From the NCBI GenBank assembly GCA_034620365.1, contig JAQGEQ010000071.1, positions 5,704,001 through 5,768,000 on the forward strand: a stretch of 64,000 bases of DNA. Reading direction: 5' to 3'. Shown piece after piece: positions 20,030 through 32,997 of this stretch. Origin of the DNA: Pegea sp. RAD2-039 (Eukaryota; Chordata; Thaliacea; Salpida; Salpidae). The translations under genes and the position numbers were made by a program. Positions within the stretch are counted from its first letter, which is position 1. Each line of letters begins with the position of its first letter. A model generated the notes under the pieces. It did no database searches. It worked only from the letters and a program-made list of their open reading frames with translations, and was not told where the DNA came from.

Positions 20030-20890
20030 AGAACGGAACCCTAAGAAACCCACTGGTGATTTGACTAGGAGTAGATAGAATCTTTCACCACGTGATTGTT
20101 GGATTCTACCTGATAGGTAATCTTCAATCCACTGTAAGATAAAGCTGTTGATTTTTAAGTTTTTCAATACAGTAACGAGCTTAGTGTGTGGGACAGAATC
20201 AAACGCTTTAGCGAAACCGAGATAGATGATGTCACAGGGAGTATTACTTTCATAACGGGCTGTAAGCTCATTAAGAAAAGTGAAATGTTGAGTCAGGGAA
20301 GATCTCCGTTTCACAAAGCCATGTTGGACATCAGATATTAGATGGTGCTCCATCAAATGACTGGTCATATGATTGTGAATCATATGCTCTTGAGTTCTGC
20401 AGATAACTGAAGTCAGCGAAACTGGTCTGTAGTTAAGTGCAGTGTTTTTGTAAACTTTTTGTGAATAGGAGTAATAATAGCTTTCTTCCAAATTCTTTCC
20501 CTCGCCCCAGAGAGATGTTAAAGAGTAGAGATAATGGTAGTAATAGAGAAGTAGTAGTTTTGTAAAAAACCTAGTAGGAATCTGATCAGGGGTGTTGGAA
20601 ACTGATGATTTTAAAGAAAATATAGCCTTACTTAGCATATCGACTATTATGTCAAAATATGTTATTTCAAAGACATTTGTTAAAATTCACAAGATTTTAT
20701 TTTTTGATGTAGATGAGATTCGTTTTTTACAAGCTTTATTCTCCGGTTCCATCACAAGCTAGTTGCTGTTATCAAACAAGGGAAGTATTTGAGATTTTGT
20801 CTTAAGCTTGTGATTTGTAAAGTCAAAAAAATTTTGCTGGGTAAAGATAAGTCTACACTTTCTCTTCTTAAGTAGATATTAAAGATAGAT
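20030..20890 (-). mobile_element. CR1-like LINE, internal fragment of ORF2 (RT), inverted
   Basis: Minus-strand reading gives degenerate ORF2 from the region QKSIFNIYLRRES (equivalent to YKKSVYSFYLGKES in the intact copy) through NTALNYRPVSLTSVICRT and YLGFAKAFDSVPHTKL to LSGRIQQSRGER. It lacks both the endonuclease and the YADD/3' end. Frameshifts at ~20070 and ~20500 break it. It abuts RTE-like LINE remnants upstream in its own direction. Confidence 0.8.
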
Positions 20891-21784
20891 TTCTGCGGAA
20901 TAGACAAACTGATAAGGCTGCACCCAGCTGGCGTCACAGGAGCTGCCAAAACGACACTGAGTACAGTGACGAACTACCTGCGAGGCTCCAACTCCGGTTT
21001 TAAATTCGGAATTTTGCGTTTTTTAGAAGTGTTGTCATTAACCAGACTCACAGGGTCCTTTTACCCGGGGTTTTTTATGAACTTTTCCTTGTCACAAATA
21101 TGTGGCCACCTTTTCTCGAACCCGGAACCACCCTGGTAGGTGGGTAGGTTAATGGACAATTTTATATAGATTTACTACAATGATAATAATAACCTGCTTC
21201 GACCGAGAACTGCCATATTAGGTGTGCAGTAGAATTGTTGTAAAAAAATTGTTTTAATGTTAAAGCTTCTTTTGTTTAATGTTATTTTTTCTTCTCTATC
21301 TTTCAGCTGCTTGTGGATAGAATCTGATTCGGAGCGATCTGCTGCAATACCTTCCTTGTTGCTAGTATCGATTTATTAAGTGATTTCATATCGTGCTTGC
21401 AGGTATCCTTCAAGCGAAGACAAGGACTGCCGACGTTGCATTTTGATAGCTTCCCATTCAACAGATTCTTTCCAACGTATGAGATTGAGTCAGCAAAGCC
21501 TTTGATGTACATTGTTGTCAGGCCGGTACGACTTCCTTGCTTAAGCCCTTTTTCTGCCACGTTAAACGTAATATCGACGAATACAACGAAAATAAAAGTT
21601 GTTTAGTTTATTTCTGTTAGCCTTCGATAGAATTCAAGTGTCACTAGCGTAGAGTAGCGTACTGCAGACAAAGACTCTGTAGATGGCAGCCTTGGTTTAG
21701 ATGGATAGCTTTGGATTATTCTAGACCCTGGAGGTGAGCTGCGCAAATGTCAAAAATGCATCAAATGTTAAAAATGCATTTTAG
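20891..21784 (-). mobile_element. RTE-like LINE remnant, C-terminal part
   Basis: Minus-strand translation in several frames shows the C-terminus typical of endonuclease-reverse transcriptase LINEs: FAQLTSRV.NNPKLS, VCSTLLYASDT, then CLRLKDTCKHDMKSLN (the family's LRFKDVCKRDMKAL). Many stops and shifts make it a dead copy. The best support is 21300-21784; 20891-21300 is only presumed to belong and contains an isolated Pol III B-box-like GGGTTCGAGA on the minus strand (21114-21123). Confidence 0.65.
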
Positions 21785-22144
21785 GTGTCTTAGCCATTGT
21801 TGGAGGAGCTGTGGGTCAATTTCTCGGTGGATTAACTGTCACAAAGTTAAAGCTAACCGTAAAAGTAATTATCAAGTTAATCATCATTTTTTGTATTACC
21901 CTGTTGTCTCATATTTTACAAAAGTTGCCCAGATATTCGTTAGTGATCTTTATTAATGAAAATTCAATCTTTTGAAGCACATTTTCACTTCAGCTTTTGC
22001 TAGAGCTCATGGTTAAGGACTCAGAAATGTTTCGCAAACTTGTAACTTTGATTGTCATTGTTCCAATGAAATATATAGTCCTGTTTGTGGCTCTGATAAA
22101 GTTTCCTACTTCTCACCTTATCATGTAGGTTGCAAAAGTGGACT
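21785..22144 (+). pseudogene. OATP/SLCO transporter fragment: two exon-like pieces with Kazal motif
   Basis: Organic anion transporting polypeptides are 12-helix membrane carriers with an extracellular Kazal-like loop. The first piece, after an acceptor TTTTAG at 21784, reads VLAIVGGAVGQFLGGL then KLKLTVKVIIKLIII, matching the helix just before the loop. The second (~22016-22144) reads CNFDCHCSNEIYSPVCGSD, then VSYFSPYHVGCK, and ends at a good donor ACT|GTGAGT. The consensus SPCHAGC has lost its first cysteine (SPYHVGC). Stop codons separate the two pieces, consistent with an intron. No other SLCO exons are visible and RTE sequence flanks both sides, so this looks like a captured genomic scrap rather than a working gene. 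Confidence 0.65.
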
Positions 22145-22261
22145 GTGAGTATTTTTCAATTTTTATAAATTGTAAATTCTAGTTATTAGCTGAATTATGC
22201 AAGTTGTAGTCAAACTATTTGTAAGTTGATTTAACAAATGATGCTTTACCGTTTGATCTCA

Positions 22262-22760
22262 GCTTCATTTTTAAGTTAAGATCTAACGTCGCAGTCATCG
22301 ATGTTAATTTCTCGTGAAAAGTTAACACCTTGGCTAAGAACTTTCTTATTTTTTAGACTGATTTTCATTTTAAAGTTTGTGGAGGCTAATAAAAATCTAT
22401 CTATCAGCATGTGTAGGTATTTTGCTCAATGTGCAACAATTGCTGCGTCATCAGAAAACAGCATATCTCCTATGGTGAGTTTTTTTATCTTGTTCTCCGC
22501 TTTTAGAAGAGATACAGCGAAAAGACTTAAATGAGGATCATTTACTAGACGCACAAAACGTTTGTCTTAGTAACTTTAAGAATAAAGTCGCGAAGAACGT
22601 CGGGGTAAGGAAGAAACTCTGTTTTTGTTGATAGTAAATGGTTCAGAGCAGCTTCTGTCACAGTAGAAAGTGATTTTACGATGTTAGAGAGGCTTAGAGA
22701 CAACCATCCTCAGTAGTATCGAGAACAACTCGAAAGATTTGGTATGGTTGATAAACACAA
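22262..22760 (-). mobile_element. RTE-like LINE remnant, reverse-transcriptase core
   Basis: Reading the minus strand in several frames gives a decayed RT: SCSEPFTINKNRVSSLP (the family's .SEPF.VKNGVKQGC), then GDMLFSDDAAIVAH (catalytic F.DD), LIDRFLLASTNFKMKISLKN and VNFSREINIDD. This is the endonuclease-RT family whose C-terminus lies at 20891-21784. The two halves are separated by the OATP scrap. Confidence 0.75.
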
Positions 22761-23116
22761 TATACAAGATTTATTAATTACTACACAATTTTTTCCATGT
22801 TATCTTTCCAAATATAAAATCTAGCTGAATGCTTCAACTCTCAAAACTTAAGAAGTTTAAGGAGAAAGAACAATTTTCCGAGAGGTGACTAATGCCTTAT
22901 CATAAGGTTACGTAGGACTGCTGTGGTTTAACAGTAAAGTATTTTGCTGATGACTTAAATGTGTTAAACAGTAGTAACGTCATTCTTGTATAGACCTTGC
23001 TGTTATTCGGTAATACACGTTGTTGTGGGTAGCGCGTATCTTTGATTCATTTATTTGTTAAAATATTTCTTAATGATCTGAATAAGGCTCTTTATAAAAA
23101 GCCATTATCATTACAA

Positions 23117-23434
23117 CTATTTATTTATTTCAATAAATGCAAAGGAGGGTACCTGAAAAGAGCAACTCTCGCTAACATACATTCTATATAACATCTATTT
23201 AGCCCAAAATATAGAAAGTAAAAGATGTAACATATGGTATTTCGATATCACTCAAAGCATATAACAGTGAACAATTACATGGAATGTTAATAATATAAGA
23301 AAGAGAAAAAAAATCGGTTTAGAAATGACAATGTTAGCAATATTAAAACAGTTCAACTTCTGCTTGAACAACACGAGCGACTTCGACGTGGCAATGTCTG
23401 ATGGCAGCTGGTTCCATGTACTAATTGTGCGCTA
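23117..23434 (-). mobile_element. CR1-like LINE, 5'-truncated copy (~320 bp)
   Basis: Inverted LINE 3' end comprising the 3'UTR, the hairpin (one arm mutated) and the last ~50 codons of ORF2 (the ISTWNNLPSEIVMSKSL region). It diverges noticeably from the intact copy but resembles the copies at 51441 and 63048, sharing their 3'UTR segment with the TAGAAAGTAAAAGATG word. Confidence 0.85.
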
Positions 23435-25623
23435 TTGAATCAAACATTTTCAACAGCAATTATTTGGACTTTATTAAATGAAGAAGGTTTCTATAAACTT
23501 TTCTGAATATTTTTTCATTGAATTTATGTTATAAGTGATAAGATATTTTATCTAAATAATATTTGATAGACTTAAAAGGCTAGGTTATCTGAACTTTAAG
23601 AGGGTTTAGCGAGTATTTTAGTTAATATTGGTCCTTTAAACCATTAGTCGAACTTGCTTTTAAATTTTTCATGAAAATGTTGCTTGTAATTATTAAATAT
23701 GTCAACTAGACATAAAATCGTGGCTTAAACATTCTAGCATGGAAAAATAAGTTAAGTTTTTATGGCATTTTTTATAAAAATCTCTGATTTAATTAACTTC
23801 ACAAATTTTACAAGTTGAAATAAGTTATCCAAATAAATAAATTTTTAAAATAAGCAAGTATTAAACTTATTAAATTAAATTTTAATAAATATTTTGATAT
23901 TTTTTAAGTAAACAACAAATTGACAAGTTTAATAACGCTCAAAATTTGAGGAAATAAAATATTTTTATTAATTTAAAATATTCATTACACTTTAAAAAAA
24001 AAATAAATAAAAAGCATAAACATTACTAGAGTACAGTAAACTGGTTTGTTTATGTTATGCTGAGAACGTATTAAAGGAAACCACTGACCAACAAAGCTAC
24101 TGGTTTCATGGAATTAAAAACTGAGTTGAAGATATACAAAAGTTAGAAAGATTTCAAATTATATATTAAAGTAAATGAAAATTAATCAAAAGAAGATTTT
24201 CTTAGTCATGAACATCGATTTGATGAATAACTTTGACAGGGGCTATTGGTTTGAACGACTTACAAAATGATAGCTTTGACTGTAGATATAAAATTATCGA
24301 TTCCAGAAAATAAACGTAACACAAAAAACACAATAGAATAGTTAAGTAGTATTTTCATTTCACGTATATCAACCAAACAAAATACTAACAGTGGAGACAA
24401 AGTATCTTTAAATAACAACTAAATTAGTTGTTGCTAAAATGACTTCAGAAAAACGAAAATAAATAAAGTAGCAGCAGCAAAAGAGAAAAGTTCAGACATC
24501 TTATCAGATAGAGATCAGTAAACCATTAATATTTTTAGTAACAGTCGAAGTAAATAAAAATTGAAAGCCTTAAAATATCTTGCAGTTTTTTTAATCGTAT
24601 TTTTACCTACATTGGTTTGTGACTAATCATTCGATATTTCTACAACATTTGTATTTACTTCAAATTTTCAAATATTTAAAAATATACAATCTCAGAAAGC
24701 TTTGAAAAAACTAAGATTCTAAAAGAAATTCGAGTCCTAACTTTAAAAAATTAATCTCTAAGATGCACCTAATCAAATAAATCAGTCGTTTGAGTAACTC
24801 TTAAGCTGTTATATCAAAGTAAAAAAAGATTTTTACCAACTAAAACATGAAAACACAACATTTTTAATAAAACCAAAAAGTTATTCGACCATTTTATCCA
24901 CAGTGAATGTGGAATGTTTATCCCAAACATTAAAACGATGAAAGTTCTTTTCTTAATTATCAACAACTCTAATTAAATTTATATCTAATAAAGAATAAGA
25001 CGTTTTGGTGAAGTAACTGTTGGATTATTTTTCATCTTCTACTTCTAAAAGATCTTATTTATCAATTTAGGAATTAATAACTTTTTTCAACTGATTATCT
25101 AAATGAAAATTAAAAATTGAGCTGCACAAAGGTTTTATGCTTTAAATTTGTTCAATTGGTTGAACTCTGTGAAAAATTACATCTATAAAGTTTTTACTGA
25201 GTTTGACAACAAAGATTTTGATGACAAATGTTTTGTAGATTTGTTTTTAGTTTCAGCTCAACACAGACAAGGCCAAGTAGAAAAATAATTGCAAACAGAC
25301 GTCATAAAGTTTATAGAGCGTTCCAAAACACCTGAATTAATTCAAGCTAACAAAATCTCATCTTTTTCATACTTGCAATTTCGCAAGAACTTGGCTAGAA
25401 AGTTGAGACAGGAAAGAACCCTCTACTTTCAAAATTGAAAAAAGGTAAAAGAAATTTCACTTATTACGTTTCAAGTACAGAAATTTTGATGGCATCAATA
25501 TCAAAAGATTAATTTGAAGATGGCTTCAATTTATTGCTAACTGCAATAAAATTTGCAACCTCTCAAAGACTTTATAAATTTCACCTAATTACCAAGTAGT
25601 TAAATTGAATATTTCTGACTTGG
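23435..25623. other. Intergenic, AT-rich, no gene seen
   Basis: Spacer downstream of the GT31 gene. There is no open frame of interest, no RNA gene and no recognisable repeat beyond A/T runs. Confidence 0.5.
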
Positions 25624-28600
25624 TCACAGTTCACATTTACACATATCATTTCTATAACTGTTTGTCAAGTTACCAAGCATTGGTCGCCAGTCTTTGCTCA
25701 TAATTTCATATAAGTCATGTTTGGTCTCTTTTGGTCCATAATGAAACGCGGTTGGTTCTAGATTGGCCACTAGATAGTCGGGAATCCCGGCTCGTTGTCT
25801 TAATATTCCTGTAATCCAAACGTCATCAAGACGAAGTATAGGGGCGTTGTAAGAAGCGTTTAGAAGCAAATTGAGTAAAGTCATCGACATCACATACATC
25901 CCTCCGTGGCAATAACGAGGGTAGATATCACTTCTATAAACCTTGTGTGATACAAACCATTTACTTCCTTTCTTTCTATTAACTGGTTCGCGGTCTCCTC
26001 TTCGAAATAAACAAACAATTGGAACTGGATCAAGATCTGTACGGTTTGTTTGATACTGCGAACAGTTTGTATTTTCTTTACAAGGTTTTAAACTCATTGT
26101 AGTTGTTCGATTTTTCATAAACTGGGTTCGTTCAATGCTTGCATTTCTAAGAGTTTCTTCAAACATACTGGTGAACCGCCCTAAGTCCACTAAGAAGTCG
26201 TCATCAGCAGAAGCATAGAATGTTTGTGAGTCCAAATTCTTTGATGCCCACTCCATACCAGCAAGTACCTTAGAGGGCATATTTCTATAAAAAATATTTC
26301 AGTTAATAACTTAACAGTGATTGAATCTTAAAAATCTAACGACAAATGCCAATATATCGATTCATTTAAATATTACTTATTTAAAGTTTAACTTATTTGA
26401 GATATAATTTTTCAAAACATTTTATTTGAAACATATACAAGCTTCTTGTTTTTTAACATTATTAATAAATACAATATATTTTATACAATCTATAAACAAG
26501 TGGTTTTTGGTTAATAAAATTTTATTGAATTTATTTTTCAAAAGTTGATTTCATAACTTATAGTTCTTTAGCCATTAAATAAAATTGGTTTAATATAAAT
26601 ATTATCATAAATATATTCTTAAAATAAATCATTTTTAATACTTTATCTAAACTTAATTATTTGACAATTTTACTAGAGCGCGTTCAAATTATTGCTTTTA
26701 ATGCTCTAAACTAACAGACATGAACCTTGGTATTAATTTAAGTTGTCAAATATCGAATAAACTTTTTATTACTCATTGCACCCAATATATAATCAATCTA
26801 TATCTAATGAAAGACTAAGAAATGTTAATATTTACTTTAAAAGTTAATCTTGCAACATTAACTATAAAATTAGGATGTTTATTGTTGACTGTAGACATCT
26901 TTTAACAAAATAAACAAAGTTTATCCAAATACAGTGGCTAAAATTGATCAAATTTAAAGCGTTTAACTTCATTTTGCTCAAGGAGAAACAACCATAATGA
27001 TTTATAGCTTGAATTGCTCATAGTTTTATTATAAATTTCAAACAAGACGATTTCGGAAGCATATTTGCTCAGAAAACCAAATAAAGTTAGTTGTTTGATT
27101 TAAAAAAAACCAAAAAAGTAAACATAAAAAAACGTTTTCAATTATTTCAGTTTTTGTAGTAATCTAACACAAGCAAATATTTTATATACACAAAGATATT
27201 GTAAATAAAAACAAAATCTGTTTACTGATTTTTTTGTTTAGCTATTGGTCGTTGAAGAATTATTAAAGAGGAATTTGGGTTACTAGTATGGTTTGTTTAT
27301 GTATTTTGTAAGCAACTTCAGCCAGAAAAGCGTAGGATTCGTCAGCAAGAAACGTTTTTCAACTTTATGTATGTGACAGAAGAATATGTATGATTGTCAT
27401 CTAATCGCTGTAATTACAGATCGTTTAAAAGCTCCTAGAGAAGACTTTTAGTCTTTTTAGTGGATACCATAAATAGTTAAAGTAGTCAAAGTTAGAATTA
27501 ACAGTTTTTACATTCAACAAGTTTTTAAAACTACTAAAAGTCATTTTTAACTTGAATTTTTTTCTTGGATTAATTAGGAGTTTTAAGCTTAAATATACAA
27601 ATACTTATTCTTCCTTAGCCCCAAATTTTTGTAAATGATTCGTGCCTAAACACTCTGATTTCATCAAAATATAAATTAATTCTTGGAATATTTATGTAAC
27701 CACTTTATGTAAAATAGCTTGACATATATGAGCCAGTCTAATAAATATCATAAATAATTAAGTAGACTGCTTCAAAAAAACTTTGATAGATTTTACATAA
27801 AAATGTAAATAGTTATTCATCTTAATTTACTTTAGTAAAGTTTCTAGCTTATTTTGAATTATGATAAATTTCAAATCAATTAAAGCTTTGATCTGGATAA
27901 AACTCATAAAAACAAGCTTTTATATTAAACAGTTGTTTGGCTCTCATTAAACTACATAATTAAAAGCAAGATAACTAACTAAACACTTGAATATTGTGGT
28001 TGTTCACCCAGTTTCCAATTTCGAAAAAATTTTTAACAGTTAATCTTTCATAACAAAAAGAAATTTTGAATTGAGCAAACAGCCACTAATTCAATTGCTT
28101 TCTTATAATACTTTCATTCAATCTTAATTGATTGCATTTTCTAAAAAGTTGAAGTGTTCATTAAAACTTTATTCTTCTTATTAGGAGTCTATTTTGCAGA
28201 TTGTGTGATTGTTTTTGTTTCATAATTAAGTAATTTTTAATAAAACTTTTCAAAGCTTATAAGCATCAAATGCAATAATATTTACGAGAATTTGAATTTC
28301 AAAATACTATTAACTTTTATAGGAGCTATTTTCTAGACATAAAATATAAAAAGAAGTTAATTAAGATTAACTCACACATAATCATCTGGCCCATCATATT
28401 GTAGTAGATCACCATATCTTGCTTGCTCTTCAAGTAACAACTGCGTTATACTTCCCTTATCTGACTTACCAATCAGATAAACAGCTTTAAAGTTCCAACC
28501 ATTTAAATAGCAGATTGAATTCCAGGACCTTCTTAACATTTCTCTCCGCTTTCCATTACTAGCTTTTGACTTGATAAATGTGATGAGTGTGTATGAAGGA

Positions 28601-31600
28601 CCTACAAAATATAAACACAAATTTTGTTTAAGCATGGAAATACCCTCAAGTATAAAGTCATATTTTAGATCATCAACCTTTACAGCTTTATAAGTTCCTT
28701 AAATCAATTATACTAAACCAAAATAAATTCTAATTCTATTTGGTAGAATTTATAATGCCTAAAAATTATATTTTATGGAAAACAAGTTTATATAATTCAC
28801 TTTATATCCAATGAATCTTTTTAATTGACACCAAAGACAAGCAAGACAAGCTTTAAAGACTAATTAAGTTTTATTATTTGTCAAGCTAAAAATAAATATC
28901 TGAAATTCGTCAAACTTTGTATAAAAGTAAATAAAAATGATATCATATGTTATTTGTATAAATAATTCTGTGAAAATATTATCTGAGTATGAAGTTTATT
29001 ATCAGAGTATGTTTTTATTTGAAAATATTAATAAAAAAAATAAATATTGAAAAGTTATAATAACAAATAGTTAAAGTTTTTTAAAGCTCATACCAAATGC
29101 TTTCAATGATGATAAAGAACAAAAGTATTACTGGAATGCTAAGGAAGAGAAACCAGTGATAAGAGAATCTATTTTAAAAGTTTTTTTTGCTAACTAACAT
29201 TGCTCATAACATTTTGAAACATGACAAAGTAACGTAATAGATAAATAAATATTTGTTTATCGTGTAACTAAAAGACAAATTTTATTATTTTCTCAAAACT
29301 TGTAGCTATTAAAAAATCAACAATAGCATTTATCAAAGCAATTCCTAAAAGTATAGAGTAATAAAGCTAGATGAATGTTTAATGAAACATCAAAATACTT
29401 TAAGTACAGAATTTATAATCGATCCGTTATTTAAATTAAGCAGCAAAAAGTTAAGATCATAAAGAGAGGTCACTTCCTGTTAATAAAATTCCCCAACAAA
29501 CGTCCTTTGAAAGAAATATTATGATCGTTTTAAAGTATTCAATATTCTATTTCACAAATATCATAACTAAATCAAAACAGAAGCTAATAAAGTAGATTCG
29601 AAGAAATCAATATTTATCAAGAAACTCTCTGCTGATGTTAAGATTTAAAAACTTATTTTTTCTTAGAGATTTTTAGAGCTAATCTATAAGAATTATAAAA
29701 GCTTTGGCAAGTCGGCAGCATTTTGAAAGTATTATTTAATGATTAAAAATAAAGTAAGAATTATTTGCTTTGTTGATCATATGAGAAAGCTGTATTGAGA
29801 ACTAATTAGATATAATTCAACCTACTTGAGTAACAAACAAGGTTAAGTAAATTCAAAATGCTTTTCGTAAAATGCAATTTAAAAAGAGTATTCGACATCT
29901 GATGAAAAGAAATTAAACCAATTCTTCAACATTTTGACTTATCTTGATTGTGATTAATTACCAAAAGTATAAAATGATTGAAAAACTGTTAAATGAAGAG
30001 AAAACCAATTAATTTACTTTCAGTTAAGCAATTAAAATGATTTGGAATTAGTAAAATGATTTTTAACGAAAAGTTTGCAGAAATTTTTTACAAAAGTCTA
30101 CCAAAAAGTTGTTTTTAAAACTGAAAAGGAAATAATATTCTTTTTACTTGAACTATATCTAGACTGGTTGATAAATTAAGAACCATACAATTAAAAATTG
30201 AACCACTAAACAAAGTTAAGAAATAATCAAATCTCAAAGTATTAAAAAAAATGATAAAAGTAATTTAATTAAATTTACTTAAACTTAAGTTATCAAATAA
30301 TTAAATCAAACGTTTGTTTTAAAAAAATGTGTTACTAGTCTTCATAAAAGTTTTTTAAATTTGTAAAAACGTAGTCAACAAAGTTTCGCTTGCAGATTGA
30401 TTTCTTATTTTGAACCTTACAACAATAGTTCGATATCATAAGTTCAATGTTTAGTTATGTAAGTATATATATTACTTATAGATATATCGAATTATTTGTT
30501 GAAAATGAAAGATTAAAAAAGTTCTTTTTTCAGTCGATCAAATAAAGAAAATTCATTGAAGTCGTTATGTAGCTATAAAAATTAGGTTTTTATAAACTTT
30601 AAGTTGATGAGGCAGTTAAATAAATACAAATATTTACCACCATTACGGTTTTTAACCCTTACAGTTCTTCTGTAGTATTTATAAGTATTCAACTTATGAA
30701 CAAAAAATAAAAGATATAAAGCTTATTTCGAAAAATACAAACTTTTAGCACTATCTTATTTAGATAAGATAAACTTTAGAAGAAGGAAATTAAATAACAT
30801 AAGGTTGACTTTTTCGTGTGAAGTTTTATATTTAACAGATGTTAAGTGGATAAACTTTCACATTTTAAAACTTTATTTAATAAACTAATATTTTATTGAT
30901 TTATAAGCCTTCCATTAGTAAGCTTTTTTACATAGTCAAAACACTCACAAGAAAACTAAAACTGTTTCTCCTTGCTCAGCAAAATCACAAGCAAAGGTAG
31001 AAAAGCCACTACCAAATAAATTATTCAGCAAATTTATATTTAAGGAAACCTACTTTTAAGTGAAGCCTGTTTTCAATGCTTGAAGCAGTTTAATGTAAAA
31101 ATTTAAATAATTAAAAGAATAAATTAATTCATTTTGTGAGATTAGATTACAGGCTGAAGATAGATTTCAAACAAAGATAACTCACGCTTATTACAAGGGT
31201 AAGATGCTTCATTTGAATCTACAAAATTCCTTGGAACTGTTATAAATTCTGCTCGTGGTCTTTCTTCCACATACGAGGTAAATAGATTGTAAGTTGGTCT
31301 GTAAAGTATTTGAATAATTAGTCGCTGTGTTTTATACTAAAGTTAAGGTTTGGTGCGTGACTAAAGATTAAATTTCTAGACTGAGTAAAAGAAGAAAGCC
31401 GAAGGAAAAGGAACATATATTTAAAATGATTGAAAAATACATTTCACTTTCAAATGTTAAAGCAAAGAAGTTAAAACTTGACAATTTTATTTTAGACAAC
31501 ATTAAAGGTTTGCAAAGAGGGTTTTTGGAAAATGATTTTATTTACTTTAACAGAATACTCAAAGCAGTGCCTCAAAACAGTGATAATTTATCAAAATTAC

Positions 31601-32997
31601 TTAATCTTGAATAATTTATGATGTTCTAACACTGAAGGAGATATCATTGTTTTAACTTTCACGCTAAAACGACAAGATATTAAAGTAAATGTGGAACAAA
31701 ACACAAAACCAAATAAACAGTTTTTATCTGATAACTACAAGAACTATTATTGAAATAAATCAATAAAGTAAAGAAACTTTCATTGTTTGTGAGAAGTTAT
31801 TTCCTTATTTAAATTAGCTGCTTTAATTAATAAGTTATTTTCAAAAGCAGTTAAACTTTTAGCTGAAATATACCTTTCCATTCTTGCATGAATGAACAAC
31901 GCAAATGTACCAAAAACGAATATATATGTTACAATCCCACAGATGAAAAAACAGAAAATATACCAAGGCTTTTGAAATAATTGCCAATTTCTACGAGTCC
32001 TTCGAATAGTAAAACCTGTCAAGATAAACAAGTTGAAAATGCTTTTCTATATTTTATTTAGATTTTTATATATATAAATGAAGTAACATGTAACTGGCAT
32101 TTTATAAACAAATTTTTTAGTAACTTAAAACCTTTGAAAGCTGGCTTATGCCAATTGATAGGTTACCAACTATAGTTTCCGCTATTTCTTATTTCAGTAC
32201 TTAGCTTAGCTGCTTCAAAATGCTCCCGCCAAAAGCTTTAATTAAAGTTTCCTAATTTTTATACTCTAAATAATTTACGCTTTAGTTTCATAAACTTCAT
32301 AAATTTAAATTGAAAATGGAAATTGAATGTTGGTTTCTGTTTTTAAAACTTTAAATAAAAAAGTATAAAGTTCCATTTTAAATAGAAAAACTTGATGATA
32401 ATAATAATTTAACATTAATCAAAAGCGTGAGATTGATTTTAAAGATCAGCAGAATTTTTGACATTATCATATTTTAGTTTACATACTGTCAATTGTATGT
32501 TTAAACAAGAATACTTTGTTGCATAAGAGAGTATTTGATCAATATATCCTTCGAATAAAAGGAAGTTTAAAAAGATAAAACTGATGATGAAACTATAAAT
32601 CAATATATTATGATTATGTAAATGATGTTAGTGCTATTTTTCCTGAAGTTTATTATATTAAAGAGTTTTGTAGTAAAAGCTATTTCGAAGGTTTAAGAGA
32701 AAGTATAAAGTAATTAGTTAATAGACTCTTAATGAAAAAAGCTTTTTAGTTTTAAAAAGGAAGCAGAAAAAATATAAAAAGTTTTATCAATTTAAGATAA
32801 AACAGAAACTTATATGACGTCTATATCTATCATTTAATAATAAAACATGATATTAATAACTTAATAGCCAAAATGTTTGTAAAAAGGCTATCTGTGTTCA
32901 AATTAGACAGATAAGATAATAAATCATCAAAATAAAATAAACATCTCATAAGAAATGTAGTCACTACATAATTACCTCGAGGAAGCAGGTTTGTCAT
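25624..32997 (-). CDS. GT31 beta-1,3-galactosyl/N-acetylglucosaminyltransferase
   Basis: Golgi type II membrane glycosyltransferase adding a beta-1,3-linked sugar to glycoprotein or glycolipid glycans; the exact sugar cannot be told. Five exons join in phase: 32976-32997, 31874-32015, 31186-31298, 28376-28601 and 25624-26284, giving 387 residues. Residues ~24-47 (YIFCFFICGIVTYIFVFGTFALF) include a single membrane anchor after a basic cytoplasmic tail. GT31 signatures follow: KRREMLRRSWN, GMEWASKN, the DxD-type metal site ADDDFLVD (residues 195-197), YPRYCHGGMYVMS (~289) and LDDVWITGIL (~320), equivalent to EDVyvG. Introns 3 and 4 are 2.6 and 2.1 kb. The 22-nt first coding exon is supported by a good donor and phase, and is the least certain part. 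Confidence 0.87.

Noticed and set aside
21000..21250. B-box-like GGGTTCGAGA on the minus strand at 21114-21123 as a second SINE
   Set aside because: No A box upstream and no LINE tail downstream; noted only inside the RTE remnant entry.
22301..22534. Plus-strand ORF around ATIAASSENSISPMV
   Set aside because: It is the antisense of a decayed RTE reverse transcriptase (SDDAAIVAH on the minus strand).
31426..31614. 62-codon plus-strand ORF in the second GT31 intron
   Set aside because: Composition is somewhat protein-like, but there is no family resemblance and no splice or promoter evidence; kept out as unproven.
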